Source of the DNA: Saprospirales bacterium
GTDB taxonomy: Bacteria; Bacteroidota; Bacteroidia; Chitinophagales; Saprospiraceae
Direction of reading: 5' to 3'
NCBI GenBank assembly: GCA_003559985.1
Contig: PWJP01000266.1
Coordinates: forward strand, 1 to 19,623
DNA length: 19,623 nucleotides
Part shown: piece by piece, positions 8,610 through 16,149 of the stretch
How positions within the stretch are numbered: position 1 is the first letter of the stretch
Layout: each line of letters starts with the position of its first letter
Notes under the pieces: model-generated
Told to the model about the DNA's origin: nothing
What the model saw: the letters and a program-made list of their open reading frames with translations, nothing else
Database searches by the model: none
Made by a program: the position numbers and the translations under genes

Positions 8610-9131
8610 ATGGCATTTACCAATTTTGAATTCAAGGCATCGGTGAAAGACTGCGAAATTAACGAGAAGCAACTATTGGAATTGCAGCCAAAATTTGCCG
8701 GGCAAGACAATCAGACTGACACTTATTTCCACAGCAAATCGGGGAGATTAAAACTGAGGGAGGGAAATATAGAAAATGCTCTGATTCTCTATCACAGAAG
8801 TGACGACCCCAAGGCCAGGGAATCAAAGGTGATTTTACAAGAGGTGGCACAGGACAGCAGAATTAAGGAAATATTGACCGTATCCAACGGTGTTTGGACG
8901 GTGGTAAAAAAGACCCGGCGAATATACTTCATTGACAATGTCAAATTTCACTTCGATAAACTCGACAAATTGGATGATTTTGTAGAGGTGGAAGCCATTG
9001 ACCGGACAGGAGACATGCCCCTTGAACAACTCAGAGGCCAATGCGAATACTACAGAAATTTTTTCGGTATAAATCCCAATCAAATTTTAGCCGAATCCTA
9101 TTCAGATATGATTCTGAAAATGGGCACTTAG
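8610..9131 (+). CDS. CYTH-domain protein (CyaB / thiamine-triphosphatase superfamily)
   Basis: The 173-residue product has the layout of the CYTH superfamily, cytosolic tunnel-fold enzymes that act on triphosphate substrates with divalent metals. Visible signatures are NFEFKA at residues 5-10 (the ExExK strand), DTYFHSKSGRLKLRE at 37-51 with the basic residues Arg46, Lys48 and Arg50, a basic KKTRR segment at 100-104, and the late acidic strand DDFVEVEAI near 122-130. The first Glu of ExExK is Asn5 here, while Glu7 and Lys9 are kept. Members are often annotated as class IV adenylate cyclase, but the substrate cannot be told from sequence; a triphosphatase is equally possible. The start at 8610 puts the ExExK strand at the very N-terminus, as usual for the family. 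The gene stands alone behind its own -7 element. Confidence 0.75.
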   Translation: MAFTNFEFKASVKDCEINEKQLLELQPKFAGQDNQTDTYFHSKSGRLKLREGNIENALILYHRSDDPKARESKVILQEVAQDSRIKEILTVSNGVWTVVKKTRRIYFIDNVKFHFDKLDKLDDFVEVEAIDRTGDMPLEQLRGQCEYYRNFFGINPNQILAESYSDMILKMGT

Positions 9132-9133
9132 GC

Positions 9134-9152
9134 TGACAGCCTCAAGCTGTCA
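9134..9152. promoter_or_regulatory. Inverted repeat TGACAGC-N5-GCTGTCA between CYTH and Nramp genes
   Basis: Perfect 7-bp arms (9134-9140 and 9146-9152) flank a 5-base spacer directly after the CYTH stop codon. There is no T-run after it, so it is a poor intrinsic terminator. It covers the place where the -33 element of the Nramp promoter would lie, so it could be an operator instead. Either role is inference. Confidence 0.35.
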
Positions 9153-9168
9153 ACTCAAATAAAATCCT

Positions 9169-9176
9169 TAGATTTG
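9169..9176 (+). promoter_or_regulatory. Putative -7 element for the Nramp-family transporter
   Basis: TAGATTTG is an exact match to TAnnTTTG, 26 bases before the GTG start. The -33 position, about 9146-9148, reads GCT instead of TTG and falls within an inverted repeat, so the promoter may be weak or need an activator. Confidence 0.45.
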
Positions 9177-9202
9177 TTCGCAGGAAATACAGATTAGACC
9201 GA

Positions 9203-10480
9203 GTGAAATTTTTAAGCAAGAAGTTTTTAATCGACACCCTGGGTCCCGGATTGTTGCTTGCGGGAGCAGCCATTGGGGTCTCACATTTGGTGCAGGCAAC
9301 AAGAGCAGGGGCTGATTACGGATTTGCCCTTTGGTGGGCCCTCGCCTTTGCATGTCTCACCAAATACCCCTTTTTGGAATTTGGTCGCCGGTACACCTCT
9401 GCTACAAACAATGACCTGGTAAAGGGATACAGGGAAATGGGACTCATGCCCTTCAGCGTTTTTACCATAATCACAGTAGGCACCATGTTTGTGGTCCAGG
9501 CCGGAGTAACCATTGTCACAGCCGGACTCGCCGAACAGTTATTTGGATTGGGGTTGAGCAGCATCCAATGGAGTTTAATCATTATCGGTTTCTGCATTTC
9601 ACTGCTTTTTGTCGGCAGGTATGGGGGGCTGGATATCACCATGAAGGTCATTGTCTCACTACTCGCTCTGGCTACGCTTGCAGCAGTGTTGATGGCATTG
9701 GCGGCCGGGGCGGGTAAAACCGTTGTCCAACAGCCTCCTCCTGAATACTTCAATATTGCAGGAATAGCCTTTGTCATAGCATTTATCGGATGGATGCCCA
9801 TTCCCATTGACGCATCTGTTTGGCAGTCCATTTGGATGAAAGAAAAGCGTTGGCAATCAGGCCACCAACCGAGTCTCAGGGAATCACTCTGGGATTTCAA
9901 TATAGGCTATCTTATGGCTTGCATTATGGGCCTGCTATTTTTTCTGTTAGGAGCCTTTGTGATGTTTGGAGGTGGTGTCTCATTTGCATCGGGAAGTCTT
10001 GAATTTTCAGCCCAATTGGTAAGCATGTACGGGAATGCCCTGGGGCCCTGGAGTGAACCCATCATTTCCATTGCCGCTTTTACAGCCATGCTGACCACTA
10101 CCCTGGCGGTTCTGGATGCCTTTACAAGGGTGATGACCCGGATTATTTCCATAAATACAGAGCAGGACAGAAAGAGACTAGTACGAAAGAGGACCTACAA
10201 CCTCTTTCTGTTCATCATTCCCGGAGTGGCGCTAATCATTCTGAACGCCCTTACCGGCACCTTCACTGCTTTTATCGATTTTGCCACCGGGCTATCCTTC
10301 TTGTCGGCTCCGGTTTTGGCATGGTTTAATTACAGTCTTATCACATCTGACAATATCCCAAAAGAAGCCCGACTATCAAAAGGTTATAAGACATTTTCCC
10401 TCATCTGCCTGACCTGTTTGGTTGTATTTTCTGCAGCTTATATTGCGTACCTCCTCGGAGCACTCGACCTCATATTTTGA
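9203..10480 (+). CDS. Nramp-superfamily membrane transporter, divergent metal-binding motifs
   Basis: A 425-residue inner-membrane protein with about 11 hydrophobic segments and the Nramp (SLC11-like) pattern. The start is GTG (KFLSKKFLIDTLGPG follows). TM1 reads GPGLLLAGAAIGVSHLVQ and continues ATRAGADYG, where the GPG and AGADYG flanks match Nramp but the DPGN metal-binding motif aligns with Gly25-Val26-Ser27-His28. In TM6, GWMPIPIDASVW keeps the Met-Pro (Met198, Pro199) of the canonical MPH motif but has Ile for His. Classical Nramp proteins import Mn(II) or Fe(II) with protons through the DPGN Asp and Asn and the MPH Met. With Asp and Asn lost, the substrate here is uncertain and could be a different ion. 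I recall similar GVSHLVQ sequences in other Bacteroidota, suggesting a conserved subclade and not decay. The rest of the protein is intact and its length is normal. Confidence 0.85.
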   Translation: MKFLSKKFLIDTLGPGLLLAGAAIGVSHLVQATRAGADYGFALWWALAFACLTKYPFLEFGRRYTSATNNDLVKGYREMGLMPFSVFTIITVGTMFVVQAGVTIVTAGLAEQLFGLGLSSIQWSLIIIGFCISLLFVGRYGGLDITMKVIVSLLALATLAAVLMALAAGAGKTVVQQPPPEYFNIAGIAFVIAFIGWMPIPIDASVWQSIWMKEKRWQSGHQPSLRESLWDFNIGYLMACIMGLLFFLLGAFVMFGGGVSFASGSLEFSAQLVSMYGNALGPWSEPIISIAAFTAMLTTTLAVLDAFTRVMTRIISINTEQDRKRLVRKRTYNLFLFIIPGVALIILNALTGTFTAFIDFATGLSFLSAPVLAWFNYSLITSDNIPKEARLSKGYKTFSLICLTCLVVFSAAYIAYLLGALDLIF

Positions 10481-10574
10481 TTCATCACAGTCAATTTAAT
10501 ATCATCCATTTTCCCCATTCAGCTTTGTGAGCACATATATCATCTAATTCACTCATAGGTTAAATAAATTACAA

Positions 10575-10588
10575 AGCGGTTGACCGCT
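10575..10588. promoter_or_regulatory. Short palindrome AGCGGT-TG-ACCGCT upstream of the amidase gene
   Basis: Perfect 6-bp arms separated by two bases, too tight a loop for a stable hairpin, so more like a dimeric-regulator site than a terminator. It lies about 80 bases upstream of the -33 element proposed for the amidase gene and 25 bases before another -7-like TAATTTTG (10613-10620). Function is unproven. Confidence 0.25.
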
Positions 10589-10669
10589 ACGCTCAATTTG
10601 GGAAATAGGACTTAATTTTGGTGCATCGTGGAAAAAATGTGTCTTTAGAAAAAATATTTTTCAAAAAGC

Positions 10670-10700
10670 TTGCACACGTATTAAATATTTCCGTAATTTG
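10670..10700 (+). promoter_or_regulatory. Putative promoter of the amidase gene
   Basis: TTG at 10670-10672 (context TTGCA) and GTAATTTG at 10693-10700 are separated by 20 bases, the same geometry as the hmgA promoter. The -7 element keeps TTTG but deviates at its TA step. The ATG at 10725 follows 24 bases later. Confidence 0.4.
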
Positions 10701-10724
10701 TAGCTGATTTTAAGTCAAAGGAAA

Positions 10725-11912
10725 ATGAGGTCTCAAATCTGGATTACACCACTGTTAGCTCTGCTCTTTTGGGCCTTTCCCACGGAGGGTTGGACAGCCC
10801 CATCCACGCACCCGCAAGTTTCCGTAAAAGCAGGTGACGGAGTTATTCGCCTGTTGCAGCGCTACAACCTACATCAATATCCTTGCAATTACGACAAATT
10901 TCACGAGCTGAATAGCATGAGCCCTCAGCAAAATTTGCACAGGGGAAGAAGGTACAAACTTCCAGTCACGGTCTGGGAGTACGATGGAACGAGTATTCGA
11001 TCGACCATTGGGATTGACGATTGGGACCAGGCAGTGGCCATTCAGAAATACAACGAGCGACTCGTTAGTTCAGGAATTTTGGGTAAAGACTACAGGGCGG
11101 GAGGCGAATTGTGGGTGCCTCATCATCTTTTTGGCTGTGAGGATGAGGGTCCCAGAGCGGTAACTGCTGCGAGCAGAACTATTAACTTCCCACTTTTTGG
11201 CCCGCAATACGCAGATGTCGCTGTAAAGAGCAATATGTTGCAGGGCAAGGTATATTACCTTAAAAGCGGCCATGGTGGTCCTGATCCTGGTGCTATGGGA
11301 AACTACAATGGTCACACCATATGTGAGGATGAATATTGCTACGATGTAACGCTGAGATTGGCCAGAAGGCTAAAAGAACATGGCGCTACTGTCCACCTCA
11401 TAGTCAAAGACCCCTATGATGGAATTAGAGACGACAAAATCCTTCTCTGTGACAACGACGAAGTCCATCACGGAAACAGGAGAATTCCCTCTAACCAACT
11501 GGCGCGATTGAGAGACCGGGCGAGGATTGTAAATCAGCTATACAAGCAGGAGCGAAATAACGGTGCCACTGAACATCTGAAGTTATCAATCCACATTGAT
11601 TCAAGGCCTCCCAACCAAAGGCAGGATGTTTTTTTCTACCACTACAATCACAGCAGACAGGGAAGACAGGCAGCTCAGCAGTTGCAAACGGTTTTCAGGG
11701 AAAAGTACAATCAACACCGCCCTTCCAGACCCTACAGGGGAACAGTTTCAGGGCGAAATTTATATATTTTGCGGACCACTACCCCGCCTGCTGTAATGAT
11801 TGAATTGGCCAATATCAGAAATCAAAATGACCTCATGCGGGTGATCTTACCGTCCAATCGACAGGCCCTTGCGGATTGGATTTTTGAAGGTCTGGCCGGA
11901 TTCAGTCCCTGA
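10725..11912 (+). CDS. Secreted N-acetylmuramoyl-L-alanine amidase (Amidase_3) with LysM-like N-terminal region
   Basis: This exported zinc hydrolase should cut the bond between muramic acid and the peptide stem of peptidoglycan. The 395-residue protein has a signal peptide (WITPLLALLFWAFPTEGWTA). Residues about 30-80 resemble a LysM-like module (VSVKAGDGVIRLLQRY, ending GRRYKLPV), and about 95-132 a second, weaker one (ending AGGELWVP). The catalytic domain spans about 174-392: His183 in SGHGGPDPGA, a Glu in CEDEYCYDV (Glu201 or Glu203), His290 in LSIHID and the general-base Glu360 in AVMIELANI, in the order typical of Amidase_3. It stands alone, converging on the T9SS operon. Such enzymes serve cell separation or wall turnover; which applies here cannot be told. 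Confidence 0.88.
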   Translation: MRSQIWITPLLALLFWAFPTEGWTAPSTHPQVSVKAGDGVIRLLQRYNLHQYPCNYDKFHELNSMSPQQNLHRGRRYKLPVTVWEYDGTSIRSTIGIDDWDQAVAIQKYNERLVSSGILGKDYRAGGELWVPHHLFGCEDEGPRAVTAASRTINFPLFGPQYADVAVKSNMLQGKVYYLKSGHGGPDPGAMGNYNGHTICEDEYCYDVTLRLARRLKEHGATVHLIVKDPYDGIRDDKILLCDNDEVHHGNRRIPSNQLARLRDRARIVNQLYKQERNNGATEHLKLSIHIDSRPPNQRQDVFFYHYNHSRQGRQAAQQLQTVFREKYNQHRPSRPYRGTVSGRNLYILRTTTPPAVMIELANIRNQNDLMRVILPSNRQALADWIFEGLAGFSP

Positions 11913-12201
11913 TCAAACCAGTTCTCCGTAACCTCATTTTCCGCACTCTCAAGCCGGCATCAGAATTTCCCTACAACACTTTGGGGTTCATCGCACTGAC
12001 TTTTTCAATCTCCAATAAAAAATTGGTGCCAATTTTCCCTGACTGTCATTCTGCTAAAACTCAATTGTCTAAACTACATTACCGGGATTGGATTTTTCCA
12101 CCCGAAAACACTTTTACGGTTACAATTTACCCCGTGTAATCTAAAACAACTCCTTCAAAAAGCCTTCAAGGACACATGTAGATTTGATGTATGAAGCTTT
12201 C

Positions 12202-12236
12202 ATTCCAGCTTTTTCTCAGCCCTTGCTGAGTGGAAT
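12202..12236. terminator. Accessory hairpin, part of a tandem convergent terminator
   Basis: CTCAGC (12215-12220) pairs with GCTGAG (12225-12230) around a CCTT loop, and the stem extends through ATTCCA (12202-12207) with TGGAAT (12231-12236) after a 7-base bulge on the left side. It sits just beyond the T-run of the main hairpin as read on the minus strand, and upstream of that hairpin for transcripts from the amidase gene. Confidence 0.5.
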
Positions 12237-12289
12237 AAAAAAAGTGCTTCAGCGGAATTAATTTTTCTCCAACTGAAGCACTTTCTATT
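12237..12289 (-). terminator. Bidirectional intrinsic terminator of the T9SS operon
   Basis: A perfect 12-bp stem, AAAGTGCTTCAG (12241-12252) with CTGAAGCACTTT (12273-12284), has a 20-base loop. On the minus strand the stem runs directly into a run of seven T (complement of 12237-12243), ending the operon about 60 bases after the stop of the last gene. On the plus strand it is followed by CTATTTTT, so it could also stop transcripts from the amidase side. Confidence 0.85.
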
Positions 12290-12342
12290 TTTGGTATCTC
12301 TGACAGACACTAAATTTTCATACCGGGTCAAACACCAATCCG

Positions 12343-15300
12343 CTACCGCACAATATTGACATTGCCGGTTTCGACATACTCGCCTCCACAATTGCACATC
12401 ACATAGAGGTGATAGCCATAGGCGCCCGCAGGAGCTTGTTTACCCTCGAAGAACCCGGTCCAGCCTTCGTCCTGGTCATCGGTCTCAAAAACCTTTTGTC
12501 CGTAGCGATTGTAAATCATAAGTTCAACCTCAATAATGTGAACTCCGCGCACGAAAAGTACATCATTTGTACCGTCTCCATTGGGAGAAAAAGCATTGGG
12601 AAAAAATACATACGGTGGCTCACAGGGTAATACAATAACTTCAACTGTAACTGAGTCACCAGCTATACAGCCATACTCATCCTCTACTTCAACATAGTAG
12701 GTGGTTGTTTTTTCCGGGAAGGCCACCGGATCCTTAATAGTCGTATCAGAGAGGGTCAATTCTGCGGAGGTGTCTGTCCAGGTGTAATCCCAGAAAGGGC
12801 TCCCATTCAGTACATCCAGGTTGGATTCCTCTCCTTTAATTATTTCATCAGGAATTGCAACTGCTATTAATATGTCACTCAAGTCCCTTGGGGAGACCTG
12901 CACGGATTTGACTTCCGTACAACCGGCCTCATTGGTAACCGCAACCGTGTAGGTGGTCGGACCTTCCGGCACTATATGTAAAGTATCATCCCGGTGACCG
13001 GAGACAATCGATGGGTGGTCCATCCATTCGATGATGTATTCCTCATCAGGATCAAGCCCGGTAATGACAATAATGGTAGGCTCCAGGACACAAAGTGTAT
13101 CCTCCGCTCCAACCTCAAAATCAAAGTCAAGAGGGTCAAAAATCACCGGAATGACCTGGGTGCGCTGACAGCCAAATTCATCGGTAACCACTACCGTGTA
13201 AAAATCTGACTGACCGGCTTCAACTACAATCTCTCTGGTGATTCCAACTACACTGTCCTGATCATCTGTCCATACCACACTTACTGGTACAGTATCCGGT
13301 TGGACATCCACACTGATTGTAAACTCACCTTCATCACATTGTAGAAGGGTATCGACGCTAGTTTCAATTTCAAACTCAGGTGGAACTACAATGTCAATAG
13401 TGTCAAATAGAATGCAAGTAGTGTCAGCATCAGGATCAAATACAATCACGGTAACCCTCGTATCTTCGTCCACTTGCAACACTTGTGTGGCCGCCTCAGG
13501 GTCGTCAAACAATTCCGGAGGGCTCCATTCGTAAACCAAATTGGGATCACCGTTAGGATTGAGGGTAACTTCTTCTGCAAAGCACGATATAACAGTATCC
13601 TGAAGATTAATATCGAAGAAGTTGATAACTATCTCAGCTTTTGCGGAGTCAGGACAAAATCCAAGAGAACTTAGCACAACGGTATAAACCCCTTCTTCTT
13701 CGTAAGTATGGGACGGATTGCGTTCAGTACTTGTATTCCCATCACCAAAATCCCAGACCACTGGAAAACTCCCTCCGGTGGTAATGGTAAAATGCACGGT
13801 ACTATCCCCACAGGTGTAATCGTATTCAAAGTCCACTTCCTCAAAGGGATGAAACTCAACAACTATGGAATCCCGCAATTCACAGCCAAATTGGTTGACC
13901 GCATCAAAATATAGTATCTCCACAATCGGGACATCACTGAAAACTTCAATTTGAAGTTGATCAAGGTCTCCGACAATTATGTCATTTGGTTCCCACATTA
14001 TGGAAACAGTGTCCAGTGGGTCAATATTCACTAAATTGATCACGCCTGTTTCTCCAGCGCAAAAATCATATCTGTCCTGATACTCAAGGTTCACTATAAA
14101 GCTCCTGAGGTCAACACTGTCTCTTATCAGACATTCGCTGATGGTATCAATTCCAGTAAAATACACCGTTTGGCTGATGGGCACATCGATGAGAAGAGTG
14201 TCTCCCTGACCAATCAAATCACTGTATTCATCATCACTGTACCAATTTCCACTTCCGGGCACCATGCCTTCCGCAACAACAATTCGCTCGAGGTCACAAC
14301 TGTCCGCGAGGTCGGTGAATACAAACTCGCTTACCGGCTTTACAATTACCATAACTGAGTCTTCAAGTGTACAAATCCCATCGGTAACAGAAACCCGGTA
14401 AAGCCTACTGGAATCGATCGAAACCAATGGATTGTGCGGATTGGTTAAATCCAGCCCTTCTTCGGGTTCCCAGGTGTAAGTCAACCCCGGATCGCTTTGT
14501 GCAACTATTTCTGTGGGTTCGAACGGACAGACTTCCACCGTATCCCCCAGGAACTCAAAGTCAATTATATTTAATTCAATATTTTCTTTGGTCAATGATT
14601 CTGTACAACCGTTGGAGGAAAGTAGCTCAAGGGTTATATCTATGGTCAGTGGATCCTTAAAGACCCATTGTGGCAAACTGTCATTTGACACTAAAATGGT
14701 ATCTCCCGTATCAACAATCCAGGTCCACTCAACAATATGACCTATCGTATCAAGGCTTTTATCAATGGGAGCGAGCACAAGTGAATCCACACACTCATCC
14801 AGTACCACCTCGAAATCAGGGATCAATCCATTGATCTGAACATCGATGGGCTTGGTCAGTGTATCAAAACAGAGGGTGTCCAGGGCTGCCACCAGTGTCA
14901 CGTAGTACCTACCGGTATCAGGGAATGTATAGGGCGGCGGATCTTCTTCATCCGTAAAAAACTCGGGACCATCCCCGCTATCTATAAACCACTCGTAATT
15001 ATCTGCATCTACACTGGTATTGAAAAAAGTCACGGTGCGGTCCTCATCACAAAGCACCTCGGGCAATTCAAAATCCGCTATCGGTCCCTGTTCACAACTC
15101 CTCACATCCATTTCAAAATCCCGTCTGAAAGAGTTGATAAGGCGACCATCCCTGTATTCTTCTATACATATTCCCACCAAAAATTGCCCATTGATTAAAG
15201 GGGTGCCTGTCAACACACCCGTTTCCGGGTCAATGGTCAGCGGATCGTCAGGATTTCCGAGCATATCGGAGGTAGAGTAAATTGTATCTACCCATGTCAC

Positions 15301-16149
15301 AGGATTATAGGCAGAGTCAAGTGTATTATTGGGAGGTCTGTTCGGAGGTTGGGGTTTGGAAGTACCCTGACTTGCACCTGTTAATGGCGCACACAGTCTG
15401 TAAACCACGGAATCGCCATCAATATCTGGTCCTCCCTGGTCAATTTGGAAAGGAACTCCTCTACAATAATACAAGGGTGGGAAATCAGCTAAATCCGGTG
15501 CAGAATTGCAACTGGTCCTGGCCTCACGGCTAAATTTAACCATCAGCGACATACCTGTTTCAAGCGGATCTTCAATGTTATCCAAAATTTGATTCCGGCA
15601 ACAGCGCTGATATACAAAGTACAAGTCCGGCGCTTCACGTCTAAAGTTAAATACAACCACTCTGTAAACTGCACGCTCTATACACAAATCCCCGGGCTGA
15701 CGATCTTCCAGACAGGTTGCTGGGATTGTTTCCTGGATGGTATCAGCCCCCATAAATGGAATTTGAATTTGCTGATGGCCGGCATCTCCCACATCAACTA
15801 CGTTGAATCTATGACTATTACGTCTAAAATTATCGTTTGAGTCTCTCATAAATACTCCAATGGAAGCCGGGTCATCAAAAACAGCCCCATCCTGCGCATT
15901 CTCACAATCCCTCAAAACGGTGAGCTTTATCTCAAATCTACCGTCACCGAGGCAACGATAAGTAAGTTCACCACCTACAATATGGGTGGCCATTACCTCC
16001 ACCGGGGTGGCCCAAAAGAACAGCATAGCGACAAAAACCATGGTTGCACGGAGTAACTTGCCTGTCCGTCCCGATTCTTTTCTCAAATGTATATTGGTAT
16101 CTTGCATTTCTTTTACTTTGGAATTAGAAACTAACACATCCCTGATCAT
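12343..16149 (-). CDS. Large secreted PKD-domain protein with type IX secretion type B sorting domain
   Basis: A 1268-residue exported protein, probably cell-surface or released. The signal peptide core is ATMVFVAMLFFWATPVEVMA, with cleavage before THIVGGELTYRCLG, an N-terminus common in gliding-motility-associated Bacteroidota proteins. Two PKD-like domains are clearest: about residues 357-445 (PIADFELPEVLC onwards) and about 765-840 (VVWDFGDGNTSTERNPSHTY). Between and after them are more Ig-like repeats of about 80-90 residues carrying motifs such as YTWEPEEGLD and VYEWSPPELFDD. The last 93 residues (from about 1176) are a gliding-motility C-terminal (CHU_C) type B sorting domain: FFPNAFSPNGDGTNDVLF, IYNRYGQKVFET and APAGAYGYHLYV. 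This signal directs type IX secretion. The start at 16149 overlaps the upstream stop in ATGA; the in-frame ATG at 16107 would shorten the long n-region and is a real alternative. The protein is strongly acidic and probably an adhesin-like or structural factor; its ligand is unknown. Confidence 0.88.
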   Translation of the reverse strand: MIRDVLVSNSKVKEMQDTNIHLRKESGRTGKLLRATMVFVAMLFFWATPVEVMATHIVGGELTYRCLGDGRFEIKLTVLRDCENAQDGAVFDDPASIGVFMRDSNDNFRRNSHRFNVVDVGDAGHQQIQIPFMGADTIQETIPATCLEDRQPGDLCIERAVYRVVVFNFRREAPDLYFVYQRCCRNQILDNIEDPLETGMSLMVKFSREARTSCNSAPDLADFPPLYYCRGVPFQIDQGGPDIDGDSVVYRLCAPLTGASQGTSKPQPPNRPPNNTLDSAYNPVTWVDTIYSTSDMLGNPDDPLTIDPETGVLTGTPLINGQFLVGICIEEYRDGRLINSFRRDFEMDVRSCEQGPIADFELPEVLCDEDRTVTFFNTSVDADNYEWFIDSGDGPEFFTDEEDPPPYTFPDTGRYYVTLVAALDTLCFDTLTKPIDVQINGLIPDFEVVLDECVDSLVLAPIDKSLDTIGHIVEWTWIVDTGDTILVSNDSLPQWVFKDPLTIDITLELLSSNGCTESLTKENIELNIIDFEFLGDTVEVCPFEPTEIVAQSDPGLTYTWEPEEGLDLTNPHNPLVSIDSSRLYRVSVTDGICTLEDSVMVIVKPVSEFVFTDLADSCDLERIVVAEGMVPGSGNWYSDDEYSDLIGQGDTLLIDVPISQTVYFTGIDTISECLIRDSVDLRSFIVNLEYQDRYDFCAGETGVINLVNIDPLDTVSIMWEPNDIIVGDLDQLQIEVFSDVPIVEILYFDAVNQFGCELRDSIVVEFHPFEEVDFEYDYTCGDSTVHFTITTGGSFPVVWDFGDGNTSTERNPSHTYEEEGVYTVVLSSLGFCPDSAKAEIVINFFDINLQDTVISCFAEEVTLNPNGDPNLVYEWSPPELFDDPEAATQVLQVDEDTRVTVIVFDPDADTTCILFDTIDIVVPPEFEIETSVDTLLQCDEGEFTISVDVQPDTVPVSVVWTDDQDSVVGITREIVVEAGQSDFYTVVVTDEFGCQRTQVIPVIFDPLDFDFEVGAEDTLCVLEPTIIVITGLDPDEEYIIEWMDHPSIVSGHRDDTLHIVPEGPTTYTVAVTNEAGCTEVKSVQVSPRDLSDILIAVAIPDEIIKGEESNLDVLNGSPFWDYTWTDTSAELTLSDTTIKDPVAFPEKTTTYYVEVEDEYGCIAGDSVTVEVIVLPCEPPYVFFPNAFSPNGDGTNDVLFVRGVHIIEVELMIYNRYGQKVFETDDQDEGWTGFFEGKQAPAGAYGYHLYVMCNCGGEYVETGNVNIVR
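16146..16149 (-). promoter_or_regulatory. ATGA stop-start overlap coupling two T9SS operon genes
   Basis: On the minus strand the sequence GGGCAATGATCAGG contains the TGA stop of the PorE-like gene and the ATG of the cargo gene, sharing four bases. Such overlaps usually couple translation of neighbouring genes. The coupling matters only if the cargo protein really starts here and not at 16107. Confidence 0.5.

Larger units (their letters stand above)
11913..12342. other. Intergenic region between convergent amidase gene and T9SS operon
   Basis: 430 bases between two convergent units. The first roughly 290 bases (11913-12200) hold no gene, promoter or strong hairpin that I can support. The last part contains the double hairpin described separately (12202-12236 and 12241-12284). 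A 65-codon minus frame here (12200-12397) runs through both hairpins and is not believable as a gene. Confidence 0.6.

Noticed and set aside
9316..9900. 194-codon minus-strand frame opposite the Nramp-family gene
   Set aside because: Antisense shadow of a membrane-protein coding region; its composition mirrors the hydrophobic codons on the other strand.
12200..12397. 65-codon minus-strand frame after the cargo gene
   Set aside because: It runs through both terminator hairpins and overlaps the end of the cargo gene in another frame.
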